Below are positions 1-8,073 of a DNA stretch of 49,489 nt, piece after piece. Positions within the stretch are counted from its first letter, which is position 1. Every line of letters starts with the position of its first letter. Location: contig JBBDRB010000024.1 of assembly GCA_040905685.1 (NCBI GenBank), positions 1-49,489 on the forward strand, written 5' to 3'. The position numbers and the translations under genes were made by a program. Source of the DNA: JBBDMU01 sp040905685. GTDB lineage: Bacteria > Bacteroidota > Rhodothermia > Balneolales > Natronogracilivirgulaceae. The notes under the pieces were generated by a model. It did not search any database, was not told the DNA's origin, and saw only the letters and a program-made list of their open reading frames with translations.

Positions 1-17
1 AGGAGACCTGCCAGGCA
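1..17 (+). promoter_or_regulatory. 3' end of a cobalamin riboswitch (cut by window edge)
   Basis: The window opens with AGGAGACCTGCC, which matches the conserved 3' closing segment of cobalamin riboswitches (the AGGAGACCTGCC / GAAGACCTGCC box that ends the aptamer, as in the E. coli btuB leader). The rest of the aptamer lies before base 1. It sits about 50 bases ahead of a BtuB-like receptor gene, which is the usual target. Sequence match is seen directly; the function is inferred because only the tail is visible. Confidence 0.75.
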
Positions 18-27
18 TCAAACTGCT

Positions 28-50
28 GGAACCTTCGGGTTAAAGGTTTC
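28..50 (+). promoter_or_regulatory. Leader hairpin between riboswitch and btuB start
   Basis: GGAACCTT (28-35) can pair with AAGGTTTC (43-50), eight pairs including one G-U, with a seven-base loop. It lies between the riboswitch tail and the receptor start codon at 66. It has no T-run, so it is not an intrinsic terminator. Such a hairpin could act as part of the expression platform that blocks ribosome access when B12 is bound. That role is a guess. Confidence 0.35.
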
Positions 51-65
51 GCAAATGGCTTGATC

Positions 66-2012
66 ATGTTTCTATCGCGTTACTCGTGCCTTGCATGGGC
101 ATTTACATTCTCACTGCTCCTTATTTCCATTTTTTCGGCCCGGTCACCGGCCCGGGGCCTGACTCAGGATCCGCATGCATCCCAGCCGGGGGATACCATC
201 ATTATTCTCGATGAGATCCTAATAGAGTCTACGCGGATCTATGAACCTGTCCGTTATCAGCCCGTTGACGTGCAGGTCGTCGATTCCCTGCACCTGGCTA
301 TGGACCGGACCATGCCGTTATCGGTCATCCTGGCGCGTTATACGAGTTTGTATATCCGCGATAACGGTCCGGGTGGCATGGCTTCCCTTTCTCAACGCGG
401 ATTATCGCCGGGTCAGACCCAGGTTTTGTGGGAGGGATTTCCCCTGAACAGCCTTTCGCTGGGCATGGCCGATCTGTCGCTGATCCCCGCCGGTTTGTTC
501 GGGTCGGTAGAGGTGAGTCCAGGAACCCCGAGCAGTGCTTTTGGGGGAGGCAGCCTGGGGGGCACCGTTTACCTTTCCTCCTCCCGTCCGCAGCAGCCAG
601 GTATGGAGGTTCAGCAATCGGCAGGCGCCTTCGGGACCTACCAAAGCCTGGTGGGCGGCCGTTACGGCAAAGGCCGGTGGTCCGTTTCCATGCAGGCCTT
701 GTACCGCAGGGCCGATAATGATTTCAGTTATGAAAACCGGGCCAACGGCTTGAATGAAAACCGCCGTAATAATGCAGGCCGGGGGGGGCAGCTGATGGGT
801 AATTTCGGTTACCGGCTGCAAAACGTTCGTATTTACTCTACGGTCTGGTTTTCTGACCGGGAAGAGCAGATACCCGGCAGCATTTTGACAGGTAGTTCAG
901 AAGCCCGGCAATCGGATCGCAGCGTTCGTTTTCTGACCGGACTGGAAACATCGGTTGATGGCTGGAATTTGAGTTTGCGAAGCCTGATTGACCGTGATGT
1001 TTTTCATTATGTGGATCCCCCCGCAAATACAGACAGCCATTTCCAGACTGGGCGATGGTTGGTCAACCTGGATATTACCCGTCCCTCACCGGGTGCGGTT
1101 GTCTGGAAGGGAGGGCTCAGCGGCGGCCTTGAGATGGTGAATACCGGGAATTATTCGGATAAGTACAGGCGAAACAGCCTGGGCCTGCGCCTGGACCCGG
1201 TTATTCGCCTGGCCGGTGGAAGCCTGCGGGTCACGCCCACGGCCCGTCTGGATGCGTATACGGATTTCGGCGGGATTTTCAGCCCTTCTCTGGGGATCAA
1301 CTGGAAAGTTGCCGGGGAACACCTTCACCTGAAGGGCATGATCAGCCGCGATTTCAATCCTCCGACGTTTAACGATCTGTACTGGGTGCCCGGAGGCAAT
1401 CCCGGCCTTGAGCCGGAACGAAGCCTGAAGGGAGAAGGAGGGTTTATTTATCTTCCTGCCGTGCCGTTGATTGAAAGCGTTAATATGACCGGATACCGGA
1501 TCTGGCTGGATGACGGCATTTATTGGTTTCCCTCCGGGGACGGGGTATGGTCACCGGCCAATGTGGAGAAAGTGGATGCCTATGGAATGGAAAGCAGGAT
1601 AAACTTACGCTGGCAAGTCCGCTCTGCCGTGTTCCGGTGGATACTGGGAGCCGACTACAGAAAGGCAGAAATAGCCAGGATGCGTTTCCCCGGTGACCAG
1701 GCTGCAGGCCGCCAGATGCGTTATGTACCGGCCTGGAGCACCCGCAGCACCCTGAGCATCAACCTGGATCCGGTTGCCCTGAATGCCGCTTACCGGCGGA
1801 CCGGGCGACGCTACATAACGGAGGATCATAGTTCCGGCCTCGACCCTTTTCAGGTGCTGGATCTTTCGATGAACTATAAAAGAGACTTCCTGCAGGCAAG
1901 CTGGCAAATCCGGCTTGCCGCTAATAATATACTGGACGAACGCTATGAGATTATTCAATGGTATCCGATGCCCGGGCGCCATCTTGAATTTTCCCTGTCT
2001 GTTGGTCTTTAA
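66..2012 (+). CDS. btuB: TonB-dependent outer-membrane receptor, probable vitamin B12 receptor BtuB
   Basis: Outer-membrane beta-barrel receptor expected to import cobalamin using TonB energy. The N-terminus is a signal peptide (hydrophobic stretch about residues 7-25). A plug domain follows, with the typical run LSQRGLSPGQTQVLWEGFP and then VEVSPGTPSSAFGGGSLGGTVYL. The rest is barrel, ending in an aromatic-rich C-terminal strand (LEFSLSVGL). About 648 residues, normal for short BtuB-type receptors that lack the N-terminal carboxypeptidase-like domain. I use the ATG at 66; a TTG two codons upstream is less likely. The B12 assignment rests on the riboswitch tail upstream and the BtuG-like lipoprotein 21 bases downstream. 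Barrel family is certain; substrate is inferred. Confidence 0.8.
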   Translation: MFLSRYSCLAWAFTFSLLLISIFSARSPARGLTQDPHASQPGDTIIILDEILIESTRIYEPVRYQPVDVQVVDSLHLAMDRTMPLSVILARYTSLYIRDNGPGGMASLSQRGLSPGQTQVLWEGFPLNSLSLGMADLSLIPAGLFGSVEVSPGTPSSAFGGGSLGGTVYLSSSRPQQPGMEVQQSAGAFGTYQSLVGGRYGKGRWSVSMQALYRRADNDFSYENRANGLNENRRNNAGRGGQLMGNFGYRLQNVRIYSTVWFSDREEQIPGSILTGSSEARQSDRSVRFLTGLETSVDGWNLSLRSLIDRDVFHYVDPPANTDSHFQTGRWLVNLDITRPSPGAVVWKGGLSGGLEMVNTGNYSDKYRRNSLGLRLDPVIRLAGGSLRVTPTARLDAYTDFGGIFSPSLGINWKVAGEHLHLKGMISRDFNPPTFNDLYWVPGGNPGLEPERSLKGEGGFIYLPAVPLIESVNMTGYRIWLDDGIYWFPSGDGVWSPANVEKVDAYGMESRINLRWQVRSAVFRWILGADYRKAEIARMRFPGDQAAGRQMRYVPAWSTRSTLSINLDPVALNAAYRRTGRRYITEDHSSGLDPFQVLDLSMNYKRDFLQASWQIRLAANNILDERYEIIQWYPMPGRHLEFSLSVGL

Positions 2013-2033
2013 TCCTAAAACAATCCTATCATT

Positions 2034-3098
2034 ATGCATCCACTACAAAATAAGTACGCCTGTTTTATCCTTTTCTTTCTAATAACCGTATTTTCGGCCT
2101 GCAGCGACGATCCTGTTTCGGATAGGCAGGAAAATGAAATGGCATCGCTTCTGGTAGCCAATGAAGGCAACTGGTCAGATGGTAACGGATCTATAACCAG
2201 CTATGTCCCGGAAAGCGGGCACGTTGTCCAGACCCTGTTCGCGAATAACAATGACAGGCCTTTTGCCGGAATCATTCAGACATTGGTCCTGTACGAAGAA
2301 AAACTTTTTATTGTTGCCAATAATACCAATAAAATTGAAGTAACGGATGTGCTTACCATGCAAAGCATTGCCACGATTTCCTTCGATACCGCAACTCCGG
2401 CAGGTTTTGCCCCGGCCGGGGCAAATAAGGGATATGCCAGCAGTTTCTATGATAACTCTGTCATGGTGATTGACCTCGAGAGCCACACCCTTACCGGAAC
2501 ACGGATCGACGTGGGAATGAGTCCGCGTGGCATGCTGGTTTCCGGTAATCGTCTTTTCGTAGCAAACAGCGGTGAAAATACCGTTTCCATAATCAATACC
2601 GATACGGATGAAGTTACATCCACGGTAACGGTAGGTGCTGCCCCGTCCGAACTGATTCAGGATAATGAGGGCAGGGTATGGGTCGTATGCAGGGGACGTA
2701 AAGCTTATGATGAGAACTGGGATCCTGATCCCGTTAACGATATTGAAGGCGGGCTGACCGTGCTGGATGGCGTCAGCGGGGAACGTCTGCAAACTGTTGA
2801 AACGGGAGGTTTTCCAAATTCTCTGGCAATCGATGGGGTAGGGGGCCGTGCATGGGCGGTCAATGAAAATACGGTTCAGCAAATCGATATGAATACCTAT
2901 CAGGTTGTTGATGAACAGTTTATAAACCGCAGTTTCAACGGCATTGGGTATTCGTCAGCCGAAAACCTATTGTATCTGGCGCATAATAAAGGGTATACAC
3001 AATCGGGTCAGGCCCTCCTCTATACCCTGAACGGCGCGGCCGTGGATTCTTTTGATACCGGTATAGCTCCCACTGATTTTATATTCATGCTTGAGTAA
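2034..3098 (+). CDS. Surface beta-propeller lipoprotein of the YncE/DUF5074 type, BtuG-like
   Basis: A 354-residue lipoprotein. The signal peptide ends in a lipobox at TVFSAC, so the mature protein starts at Cys23 or so and is followed by acidic residues. The body shows repeated propeller strands of the YncE/DUF5074 kind, for example SPRGMLVSGNRLFVANSGEN and NTVSIINTDTDEVTSTVTVG. In Bacteroides, BtuG is a seven-bladed lipoprotein of this kind that binds B12 very tightly and hands it to BtuB. Its position directly after a riboswitch-linked receptor gene suggests the same partnership here. What is seen is the lipobox, the propeller repeats and the pairing; cobalamin binding is inferred. It could also be a generic receptor-associated propeller. 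Confidence 0.7.
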   Translation: MHPLQNKYACFILFFLITVFSACSDDPVSDRQENEMASLLVANEGNWSDGNGSITSYVPESGHVVQTLFANNNDRPFAGIIQTLVLYEEKLFIVANNTNKIEVTDVLTMQSIATISFDTATPAGFAPAGANKGYASSFYDNSVMVIDLESHTLTGTRIDVGMSPRGMLVSGNRLFVANSGENTVSIINTDTDEVTSTVTVGAAPSELIQDNEGRVWVVCRGRKAYDENWDPDPVNDIEGGLTVLDGVSGERLQTVETGGFPNSLAIDGVGGRAWAVNENTVQQIDMNTYQVVDEQFINRSFNGIGYSSAENLLYLAHNKGYTQSGQALLYTLNGAAVDSFDTGIAPTDFIFMLE

Positions 3099-3130
3099 AT
3101 ACCCGACCGGACCGTGACCCGGGAGAAGGT

Positions 3131-3163
3131 TTTGACGTCCCGCGACGGTTCACTATACTTTTG
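3131..3163 (+). promoter_or_regulatory. Promoter for the dxr-rseP-psd-pssA operon
   Basis: TTGACG (3132-3137) and TATACT (3154-3159) are spaced by 16 bases, a good sigma70-like pair. The same bases also give TTTG (3131-3134) and TACTTTTG (3156-3163), an exact match to the Bacteroidota primary-sigma pattern TTTG then TAnnTTTG, with a 21-base spacer. The start codon of dxr is 50 bases downstream. Confidence 0.6.
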
Positions 3164-3212
3164 AGTCGTACTTTTTTATCTTCCGTGAATAATTCTTTTT
3201 AATTTATTTTCG

Positions 3213-4382
3213 TTGGATACTCAAAATTTACTAGTGCTCGGGTCAACCGGTTCCATCGGTACACAAACACTTGAAATCGTAGAACAGCACCCCGAAAGAT
3301 TCCATGTTTTTGGGCTTACCGCGAACACCAACTGGAAAAAACTGGCCTCGCAGATTAATCGGTTCAAGCCGAAATATGCCTGCCTGGCAAATGGCCGGGA
3401 CAAAAACAAACTTTTGGATCACCTCACCCATGACGCTACAAAAATTCTGGCTGGCGATGAGGCATTAATTGAACTTGTAGTGCACGACGGGGTCGATACC
3501 ATTGTAAACAGCCTGGTAGGTTTTTCAGGGTTTTTGCCAACCTGCCGGGCTTTGCAAGCCGGAAAAAAAGTGGCCCTGGCCAATAAGGAATCCCTGGTTG
3601 TCGGAGGGGAGCTTCTCGGCAGCTACCTTAAGGGTAAGACCAGGAAGTTGCTGCCTGTGGATTCCGAGCACAGTGCCATTTTGCAATGCCTGGCCGGAGA
3701 GCCTGAAAAATCGATCGAAAAACTCATCCTGACCGCCAGTGGCGGACCTTTCCGGACCTGGAGCCTTGAGGCTATGCGGGACATTACGGTCGATGATGCC
3801 CTGGACCATCCGAACTGGGACATGGGGGCAAAAATAACCATTGATTCGGCCACCATGATGAACAAAGGGCTTGAGTTAATTGAGGCCCACTGGCTGTTTG
3901 ATATTCCGCCGGAGCAGATAGACGCAGTGGTACATCCTCAAAGCATCATCCATTCCATGGTTACCTTCACCGACGGGTCGACCAAAGCGCAGATGGGACT
4001 GCCTGATATGAAGGTCCCGATTCAATATGCCTTGTCCTGGCCGGACCGATGGAAACTGGATGTACCGCGTCAGGACTGGACATTATCACAACAACTGACT
4101 TTTGAACCCGTTGACTATTCGCGGTTTCCCTGTATGCAGCTCGCCCTGGATTCTTTAAAAAAGGGAGGACATGCGCCGGCGGTTTTAAACGCCGCAAATG
4201 AAATAGCCGTTAAGCGATTTCTCAATCATGAAATTACGTATATTCAAATAGCGCAGATAATAGAAAAAAGTCTTGAAAAGATATCATCCGGAGAAGAACT
4301 ATCAATTTCTTCGCTTGAAGAGGTTGATTATGAAACCCGTAATTTCGCAAAAAATATTATTTTTAAAACATTTCAGACATAA
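3213..4382 (+). CDS. dxr: 1-deoxy-D-xylulose 5-phosphate reductoisomerase
   Basis: Second step of the non-mevalonate (MEP) isoprenoid pathway: converts DXP to 2-C-methyl-D-erythritol 4-phosphate with NADPH. The NADPH-binding loop GSTGSIG is at residues 10-16. NKES is at 124-127. The metal ligands are in PVDSEHS (Asp150, Glu152) and in MMNKGLELIEA (Glu221). The ASGGPFR substrate loop is also present. Length 389 residues is normal. No ATG is available near the conserved N-terminus, so the start is TTG at 3213. The stop overlaps the rseP start by one base (TAATG), so the two are probably translationally coupled. The pairing of dxr with rseP is common across bacteria. Confidence 0.97.
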   Translation: MDTQNLLVLGSTGSIGTQTLEIVEQHPERFHVFGLTANTNWKKLASQINRFKPKYACLANGRDKNKLLDHLTHDATKILAGDEALIELVVHDGVDTIVNSLVGFSGFLPTCRALQAGKKVALANKESLVVGGELLGSYLKGKTRKLLPVDSEHSAILQCLAGEPEKSIEKLILTASGGPFRTWSLEAMRDITVDDALDHPNWDMGAKITIDSATMMNKGLELIEAHWLFDIPPEQIDAVVHPQSIIHSMVTFTDGSTKAQMGLPDMKVPIQYALSWPDRWKLDVPRQDWTLSQQLTFEPVDYSRFPCMQLALDSLKKGGHAPAVLNAANEIAVKRFLNHEITYIQIAQIIEKSLEKISSGEELSISSLEEVDYETRNFAKNIIFKTFQT

Positions 4383-5734
4383 TGGATTGGCTTTTTAGTC
4401 TCGTAACAACTCTATTAATTTTCGGAGCGGCGATTTTTATACTCGTGATCGTCCATGAATTAGGCCACTTTGTCGCGGCCAAAATTTTCGGCATGCGGGT
4501 TGATCAATTTTCCATTGGTTTCCCGCCTCGGCTGTTCGGTAAGAAAATCGGTGACACCGATTACTGCATTTCCGGAACGCCTCTCGGAGGGTATGTAAAA
4601 ATTGCCGGCATGATCGATGAAAGCATGGACAGCAGTTTTGAAGACGAAGAACCAAAGCCCTGGGAGTACCGGAGCAAACCCGTCTGGCAGCGTGTCATCG
4701 TGATCACCGCCGGGGTGATTATGAATATGATCCTGGCGTATGTCATTTTTACGGGCATTGTGTATACCTATGGCGTTAATCAGATTCCGGCAGAAAACAT
4801 ACCCGGTTTGTATATACCGGATAGTTCCCTTGCCGACAAAATCGGCTTTGAGACCGGTGACCGCATTTTGGCCGTCAATGACCGGGAATTGGATAATATT
4901 GAAAATACCCGCCTGTTTTCCATGAGCGACCTGACCCGCGGCGATCTTAGTTTTACGGTTGAACGGAACGAAGAGCAGGTCCAAATATCGGCACCTCCGG
5001 GCTTTATGGATGAATTATCGGATGAGCCGGAGTTTATTGACATGCTGCAGAACGCTATTCCCAGTCATGTCGGTGCGGTGCAGCCGGGTACACCCGCTGA
5101 GGAAGCCGGCCTTCAGGAAGGTGACCGGATCGTTTCCATAGACGGCGAGCCGGTTGACTACTGGCTTCAGATGGTGGAAAAAATTCAAAACGCCGAATCA
5201 GCCTTGCATTTTGAGGTTGTAAGGAACGGAGAACACCAAGAGTTTCTCATTACTCCGGACACGGAACGCAATATTATTGGCATCGCTCAGATAAATGCCT
5301 TCGATTACTTTGATTCCAACACCGAACATTATGGCTTGTTTGCATCCATACCAAAGGGTATAAAACAGGGTAATGATACCTTTATGGGTATTATTAACGG
5401 ATTTAAACAGCTTTTTACGGGAGCCATATCTTTCAGGGAAAATCTTGGCGGACCCGTGGCCATTGCCTCGGTCACAGCCGAAGCAACGGAAAGGGGTGGC
5501 ATGCTGGGCTTCTGGAACATTACCGCTTTTCTGAGTATTACCCTGGCCATTATGAATATCCTGCCCATTCCGATGCTGGACGGTGGTCACCTTATGTTCC
5601 TTGTCTATGAAGGCATAACCCGGCGTGAACCTTCCATGAGGGTCAAAATGGCTCTGCAGCAGATTGGTTTTATCCTTCTTATCGGCTTGATGATCTTCGT
5701 TACCTTCAACGATATCCTGCGCTACGTCGGATAA
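4382..5734 (+). CDS. rseP: RseP-type site-2 intramembrane zinc metalloprotease (M50)
   Basis: Membrane protease of the site-2 family, which cleaves membrane-bound anti-sigma factors and remnant signal peptides. The zinc site HELGH is at residues 25-29 in the first membrane helix. The second zinc ligand lies in the MLDGGH motif (Asp400) in a C-terminal helix. Between them are two PDZ-like domains, one around GFETGDRILAVNDREL and one around GLQEGDRIVSIDGEPV. Length 450 residues is typical. It begins inside the dxr stop codon. No anti-sigma gene is nearby, so the substrate cannot be read from context. Confidence 0.95.
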   Translation: MDWLFSLVTTLLIFGAAIFILVIVHELGHFVAAKIFGMRVDQFSIGFPPRLFGKKIGDTDYCISGTPLGGYVKIAGMIDESMDSSFEDEEPKPWEYRSKPVWQRVIVITAGVIMNMILAYVIFTGIVYTYGVNQIPAENIPGLYIPDSSLADKIGFETGDRILAVNDRELDNIENTRLFSMSDLTRGDLSFTVERNEEQVQISAPPGFMDELSDEPEFIDMLQNAIPSHVGAVQPGTPAEEAGLQEGDRIVSIDGEPVDYWLQMVEKIQNAESALHFEVVRNGEHQEFLITPDTERNIIGIAQINAFDYFDSNTEHYGLFASIPKGIKQGNDTFMGIINGFKQLFTGAISFRENLGGPVAIASVTAEATERGGMLGFWNITAFLSITLAIMNILPIPMLDGGHLMFLVYEGITRREPSMRVKMALQQIGFILLIGLMIFVTFNDILRYVG

Positions 5735-5761
5735 TTATTCCATACCCAGAAAGCTAAACCC

Positions 5762-6457
5762 ATGTTTGCCAGAGACGGATTTTTTGTAATCCTATTTACT
5801 TTATTTTTTTCATTCATTATTGTATTTGCAGGCCTGTTAATAGGTAATGCCATTTCCTGGTTGTTTTACCTTGCGGCCTTATTTTTGATCGTCTTTACCC
5901 TGTACTTTTTCCGTGATCCGGACCGAACCACTCCGGAAGGGGAGAATCTGCTTATTTCCCCGGCCGACGGTAAAGTCATCATTGTAAAAGAAGCCGTTGA
6001 GAATACATACCTGAAGGGAGTTGCACGCCAGGTAAGTATTTTTCTATCGCCGCTCGACGTGCATGTTAACCGCAATCCGGTGAACGGACTTCTTGAATAT
6101 GTGAAATACATTCCCGGTAAATATTTGGTAGCCTGGCACGAAAAATCATCCGAACTTAACGAGAGAGCGGAATTTGGCGTGCTGCACAACAATCATACAA
6201 GGATCTTCTATAAGCAAATTGCCGGCTTTGTTGCCCGGCGGATCGTATTCCATGTAAAGCAGGGGAATCAGCTCGTTGCCGGCAAGCGTTTTGGCATGAT
6301 GAAGTTTGGTTCAAGAATGGATATACTTGTACCTTCCAACGTAAAGTTGAATATTGAAGTGGACGACCGTGTCGTGGCCGGGGAAACAGTGATTGGAACC
6401 ATAGAAGACGTCAGTGCAATACAAAATCCAAAAAAAGAAACACCGGAAACGTCGTAA
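5762..6457 (+). CDS. psd: Phosphatidylserine decarboxylase proenzyme (short PSD-A type)
   Basis: Makes phosphatidylethanolamine by decarboxylating phosphatidylserine at the inner membrane. It is a pyruvoyl enzyme: the proenzyme self-cleaves between Gly183 and Ser184 in FGSRMDI, and the serine becomes the pyruvoyl group. Other visible signs are ISPADGKV, LSPLDVHVNR with the conserved histidine, and one or two membrane segments in the first 50 residues. Length 231 residues fits the short archaetidylserine-type subfamily. The start lies 27 bases after rseP. The 3' end overlaps pssA by 44 bases in another frame. Together psd and pssA carry out the last two steps to phosphatidylethanolamine. Confidence 0.95.
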   Translation: MFARDGFFVILFTLFFSFIIVFAGLLIGNAISWLFYLAALFLIVFTLYFFRDPDRTTPEGENLLISPADGKVIIVKEAVENTYLKGVARQVSIFLSPLDVHVNRNPVNGLLEYVKYIPGKYLVAWHEKSSELNERAEFGVLHNNHTRIFYKQIAGFVARRIVFHVKQGNQLVAGKRFGMMKFGSRMDILVPSNVKLNIEVDDRVVAGETVIGTIEDVSAIQNPKKETPETS

Positions 6458-7426
6458 CAGGCGGCTTAGGAAGAAACTGAAGCCCAGACCTATACCCAGG
6501 CTGGTGGTACCCAGCTTCTTTACCCTTATGAATCTGTTTTGCGGGTTCATTGCCATTATTCAGATACTTGAAGGCAACCCGGTTCTGGGTGCCTGGCTTA
6601 TTGTCTTTGCCGGAGTATTTGATATGCTCGATGGATTCATGGCGCGGCTGGCCAATGCCGACAGCGAATTCGGCATTGAACTGGATTCCCTGAGCGATAT
6701 GGTTTCGTTCGGTGCGGCTCCGGCCATTTTACTCTACACATTTGGGCTGAATGAATTGCAATTGCTGGGTATTATAATTTGCTCCTTTATACCCTTGTGC
6801 GGGGCTGTACGCCTTGCCCGCTTCAACGTGGATGCCAAAACAGACGGTGATCCCGGTTACTTCAAGGGTTTGCCCATTCCTGCCCAGGCCTTGATGGTAG
6901 CGGCCTTTTATCTGACTTTTGCCGGTAATTTCGAGCTCTTCAGCGGATTTGAGTATGGCGTGAACAGCGTCATCATTCCGATCATCGTTTTGCTTTCCTT
7001 TTTGATGGTAAGCACGGTCCCCTTTGATAAGGTGCCCCGTTTCAGCCGGGGGCAGATGAAACAATTCAAGGGACGTATTTTGTTGTTTGCCGCCTATTCT
7101 ATCGTCATCCTGACCCTGCAGGAATATGGATTGATGATTGTCTTCAGCGTCTTTATTCTGAAAGGGCTAACGACGGCCGTTTTTCGTTTCTGGAACAGCA
7201 TCAGCAATGGAGAAGAGGATGAGGATGAGGATGAGGATACGGGAATGATCAATGACTACGGTATCAGGTNNNNNNNNNNNNNNNNNNNNNNNNNNNNNNN
7301 NNNNNNNNNNNNNNNNNNNNNNNNNNNNNNNNNNNNNNNNNNNNNNNNNNNNNNNNNNNNNNNNNNNNNGAGGATGAGGATGAGGATGAGGATACGGGAA
7401 TGATCAATGACTACGGTATCAGGTAA
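6414..7426 (+). CDS. pssA: CDP-diacylglycerol-serine O-phosphatidyltransferase, interrupted by an assembly gap
   Basis: Makes phosphatidylserine from CDP-diacylglycerol and serine; its product feeds Psd. The CDP-alcohol phosphotransferase motif is complete: Asp73-Gly74-x2-Ala77-Arg78-x8-Gly87-x3-Asp91-x3-Asp95. It is followed by several membrane helices, with a very basic N-terminal tail before the first helix. The C-terminus is an acidic Glu/Asp tail coded by four GAGGAT repeats. A 100-N gap (7270-7369) splits the gene, but the 55 bases before the gap are repeated exactly after it. Joining the two copies gives a protein of 285 residues ending NDYGIR and a TAA stop (bases 7424-7426). The long reading through the gap is an artefact. 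Confidence 0.9.
7215..7269 (+). repeat. 55-base duplication, left copy (contig end)
   Basis: These 55 bases, starting with four GAGGAT hexamers, are identical to 7370-7424 on the far side of the N gap. Identity stops exactly at the gap edges. This is what two contig ends that overlap but were not merged look like; 55 is a common k-mer length in de Bruijn assemblers. The repeat is probably not biological. Confidence 0.85.
7270..7369. other. Assembly gap of 100 N
   Basis: One hundred consecutive unknown bases, a default scaffold-gap length. Because both sides carry the same 55 bases, the true gap length is probably zero or negative, apart from possible extra copies of the GAGGAT hexamer. Confidence 0.98.
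7370..7424 (+). repeat. 55-base duplication, right copy (contig end)
   Basis: Exact second copy of 7215-7269 with an offset of 155 bases. In the joined sequence this copy supplies the last codons and, with the next two bases, the TAA stop of pssA. Confidence 0.85.
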
Positions 7427-7436
7427 AATACTCCCG

Positions 7437-7937
7437 TTACCGCCGTTCGGATACATAAAGATCAAATTCTGTCGTCAGGTAGGCATCGCTGCCTACATAG
7501 GAGAGGATGTTGATGAACATTTCTGTTTTCATAACCCCGTTAGTGATAATGATCTTCTCTCCTTCGCTGTTCAGAAAGACCATAGCGGGATACGAAGTGA
7601 CGCCCATCAATTCAGCAATTTCTTTTTCGGTCCTGTAATTTCCGTTAAACATGAGGCTGTCTTCCGATTCGGCGTTAATGCGGACGGAGCAGAAGTATTT
7701 GTCCAGCGTCTCTTCCACTTTCAGGTCCGTATAGACATCGTCATGAAATTGCCGGCTTTCGGGACAGTCTTCAACGTAAACATCCAAAAGCACTTTTTTG
7801 TTGTTACCGGCAACGGTTTCCTGGGCTTCTTCAAGAGAATACCAGACATCAGAGGGGCCACTGTCGGTCTGTACGCAGCCAATCATAAAAAAGAAACCGG
7901 TTATAAAGCAGGCACTATGTTTTAGAGGAAGCACCAT
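7437..7937 (-). CDS. Thioredoxin-fold lipoprotein with a CxxS site
   Basis: A 166-residue lipoprotein: signal peptide with lipobox MIGC (Cys21), then a thioredoxin-like domain of the Thioredoxin_7/DUF255 type. The fold is shown by KKVLLDVYVEDCPES at residues 48-61 and by the cis-proline loop TSYPAMVFLN. The active site reads Cys58-Pro-Glu-Ser61, so the second cysteine of the usual CxxC is a serine and the preceding Trp is Asp. A CxxS site cannot form an internal disulfide, so it would suit an isomerase, a mixed-disulfide or a chaperone role rather than a classic oxidoreductase. It is convergent with pssA, whose stop lies 10 bases away. Partner unknown. Confidence 0.75.
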   Translation of the reverse strand: MVLPLKHSACFITGFFFMIGCVQTDSGPSDVWYSLEEAQETVAGNNKKVLLDVYVEDCPESRQFHDDVYTDLKVEETLDKYFCSVRINAESEDSLMFNGNYRTEKEIAELMGVTSYPAMVFLNSEGEKIIITNGVMKTEMFINILSYVGSDAYLTTEFDLYVSERR

Positions 7938-8073
7938 ATCATAGTTTAGTAACTAAATAGAATCCATATTTTTCAATCTATTTGATTGGCTAATTAAAAA
8001 AAAATCACAGGAGAATATTTATTAACTTTTAACTTATTATTTACTTTTATGATAACCGTTAGGATGCGGTAAC

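Noticed and set aside
2175..2882. Minus-strand open frame of 235 codons opposite the propeller lipoprotein
   Set aside because: Fully inside a gene with a signal peptide and propeller repeats; no motif of its own.
3099..3130. Terminator after the propeller lipoprotein gene (CCCG...CGGG)
   Set aside because: The stem is only four pairs and no T-run follows directly.
7407..7925. Plus-strand open frame opposite the thioredoxin-fold gene
   Set aside because: The minus strand has a lipobox and thioredoxin motifs; the plus-strand frame has no start context or motif and begins inside the pssA end.
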